From: Ferruginibacter sp. | GTDB taxonomy: Bacteria; Bacteroidota; Bacteroidia; Chitinophagales; Chitinophagaceae | NCBI RefSeq assembly: GCF_028288465.1 | Contig: NZ_JAQBNR010000054.1 | Span: 1-40,843, forward strand | Reading direction: 5' to 3' | DNA length: 40,843 nt | Shown here: positions 40,604 to 40,843 of the stretch, piece after piece | How the letters are laid out: every line of letters begins with the position of its first letter | Position numbering within the stretch: the first letter of the stretch is position 1 | The notes under the pieces: generated by a model | Told to the model about the DNA's origin: nothing | Seen by the model: the letters and a program-made list of their open reading frames with translations, nothing else | The model's database searches: none | Program-made: the position numbers and the translations under genes

Positions 40604-40843
40604 ATGCGCAGGAAAATATTTGGAATTTTTTTATTGTTGTTATTTTTTACGGGAGCAAATGCACAGCCCAACACAGCCCGCCCCAAACTAAAAGGATGGC
40701 ATTTACTCAATTACCAGCAGGATGGTTATGTTGGCACAGGTGTTAAAGAAGCCTATGAATTACTGGCAGGTAAAAAAAGCACGCAGGTGATTATCGCAGT
40801 GATAGACAGTGGTATCGATACCCTGCATGAAGACCTGAAGAGT
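40604..40843 (+). CDS. subtilisin-like (S8) protease, 5' part
   Basis: The first 80 codons of a gene that runs off the right edge. A signal peptide (MRRKIFGIFLLLLFFTGANAQ) is followed by a short propeptide-like part (LKGWHLLNYQQDGYVGTGV, KEAYELLAGKK). Next comes VIIAVIDSGIDTLHEDL, the first catalytic block of S8 proteases with the active-site Asp. The His and Ser blocks would lie outside the window. The WHLLNYQQDGYVGT-like opening is common in secreted Bacteroidota S8 proteins. The protein is probably periplasmic or secreted. Confidence 0.88.
   Translation, partial: MRRKIFGIFLLLLFFTGANAQPNTARPKLKGWHLLNYQQDGYVGTGVKEAYELLAGKKSTQVIIAVIDSGIDTLHEDLKS

Noticed and set aside
1..40843. CRISPR arrays, tRNA or rRNA genes, insertion sequences and integrase sites.
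   Set aside because: No repeat-spacer pattern, cloverleaf-like gene, transposase or terminal inverted repeat was seen on reading both strands; the repeats found are explained by protein domains or operators.

Overview
The window looks like chromosomal DNA of a member of the Bacteroidota, most probably family Chitinophagaceae. The reasons are: a SusC/SusD/SusE-type outer-membrane glycan operon; a type IX secretion sorting tail on a secreted amylase; a small THX ribosomal protein; promoter-like TAnnTTTG boxes upstream of several genes with few recognisable Shine-Dalgarno sequences; and the uL13-uS9-uS2-EF-Ts-UMP kinase gene order. Composition is moderately AT-rich throughout. I see no IS element, phage, CRISPR array, tRNA or rRNA. 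The assignment is made from protein style and gene order only.

Layout. 1-3942: the tail of a membrane-anchored DUF3999-like protein, a DUF4286 protein, a possible structured RNA, HU, ribosomal protein bTHX, then (minus strand) PdxH, a Yip1-type membrane protein and a coiled-coil protein. 4096-7855 (minus): the translation operon rplM-rpsI-rpsB-tsf-pyrH with a hairpin in the rplM leader. 8326-21224 (minus): a starch/maltodextrin locus. It runs alpha-amylase (GH13, five Ig-like repeats, T9SS tail), then a Nudix/winged-helix regulator, then susC, susD, a SusE-like lipoprotein and a SusF-like lipoprotein with three near-identical carbohydrate-binding modules. 21397-24891 (plus): ligA, an HNH endonuclease-like gene and a DUF2461 gene. 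24936-27235 (minus): an outer-membrane barrel, an unknown protein and a lipoprotein-type intradiol dioxygenase. 28005-34013 (plus): PaaI thioesterase, Obg, a CPBP membrane protease, a lipoprotein, a FabH-like enzyme, a diacylglycerol-kinase-like enzyme and a CBS protein. 34066-37415 (minus): a membrane-fused patatin and heme A synthase. The right end holds rnhB, a small secreted charged protein, a Sua5/YciO protein, a PfkB kinase and the start of a subtilisin-like protease.

The most interesting part is the starch locus. A 17-bp palindrome, TGTGTA-N5-TACACA, is repeated three times at exact 24-bp spacing upstream of susC. A fourth copy lies directly before the amylase gene, whose transcript probably also carries the regulator. 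The regulator has the Nudix + winged-helix layout of the NrtR/AraR family, but its Nudix catalytic motif is destroyed, so it is likely a ligand sensor and not an enzyme. Together these suggest a self-contained, autoregulated starch regulon: the T9SS amylase cuts starch outside the cell, the SusE/F/D lipoproteins bind the products and SusC imports them. The regulator-operator pairing is inferred from position and has not been shown.

Second-tier observations are a possible 6S-like RNA upstream of HU, a possible uL13 leader, two apparently leaderless transcripts (ctaA, obg), and two genes (HNH, CPBP) whose reading frames have no ATG at the expected start.
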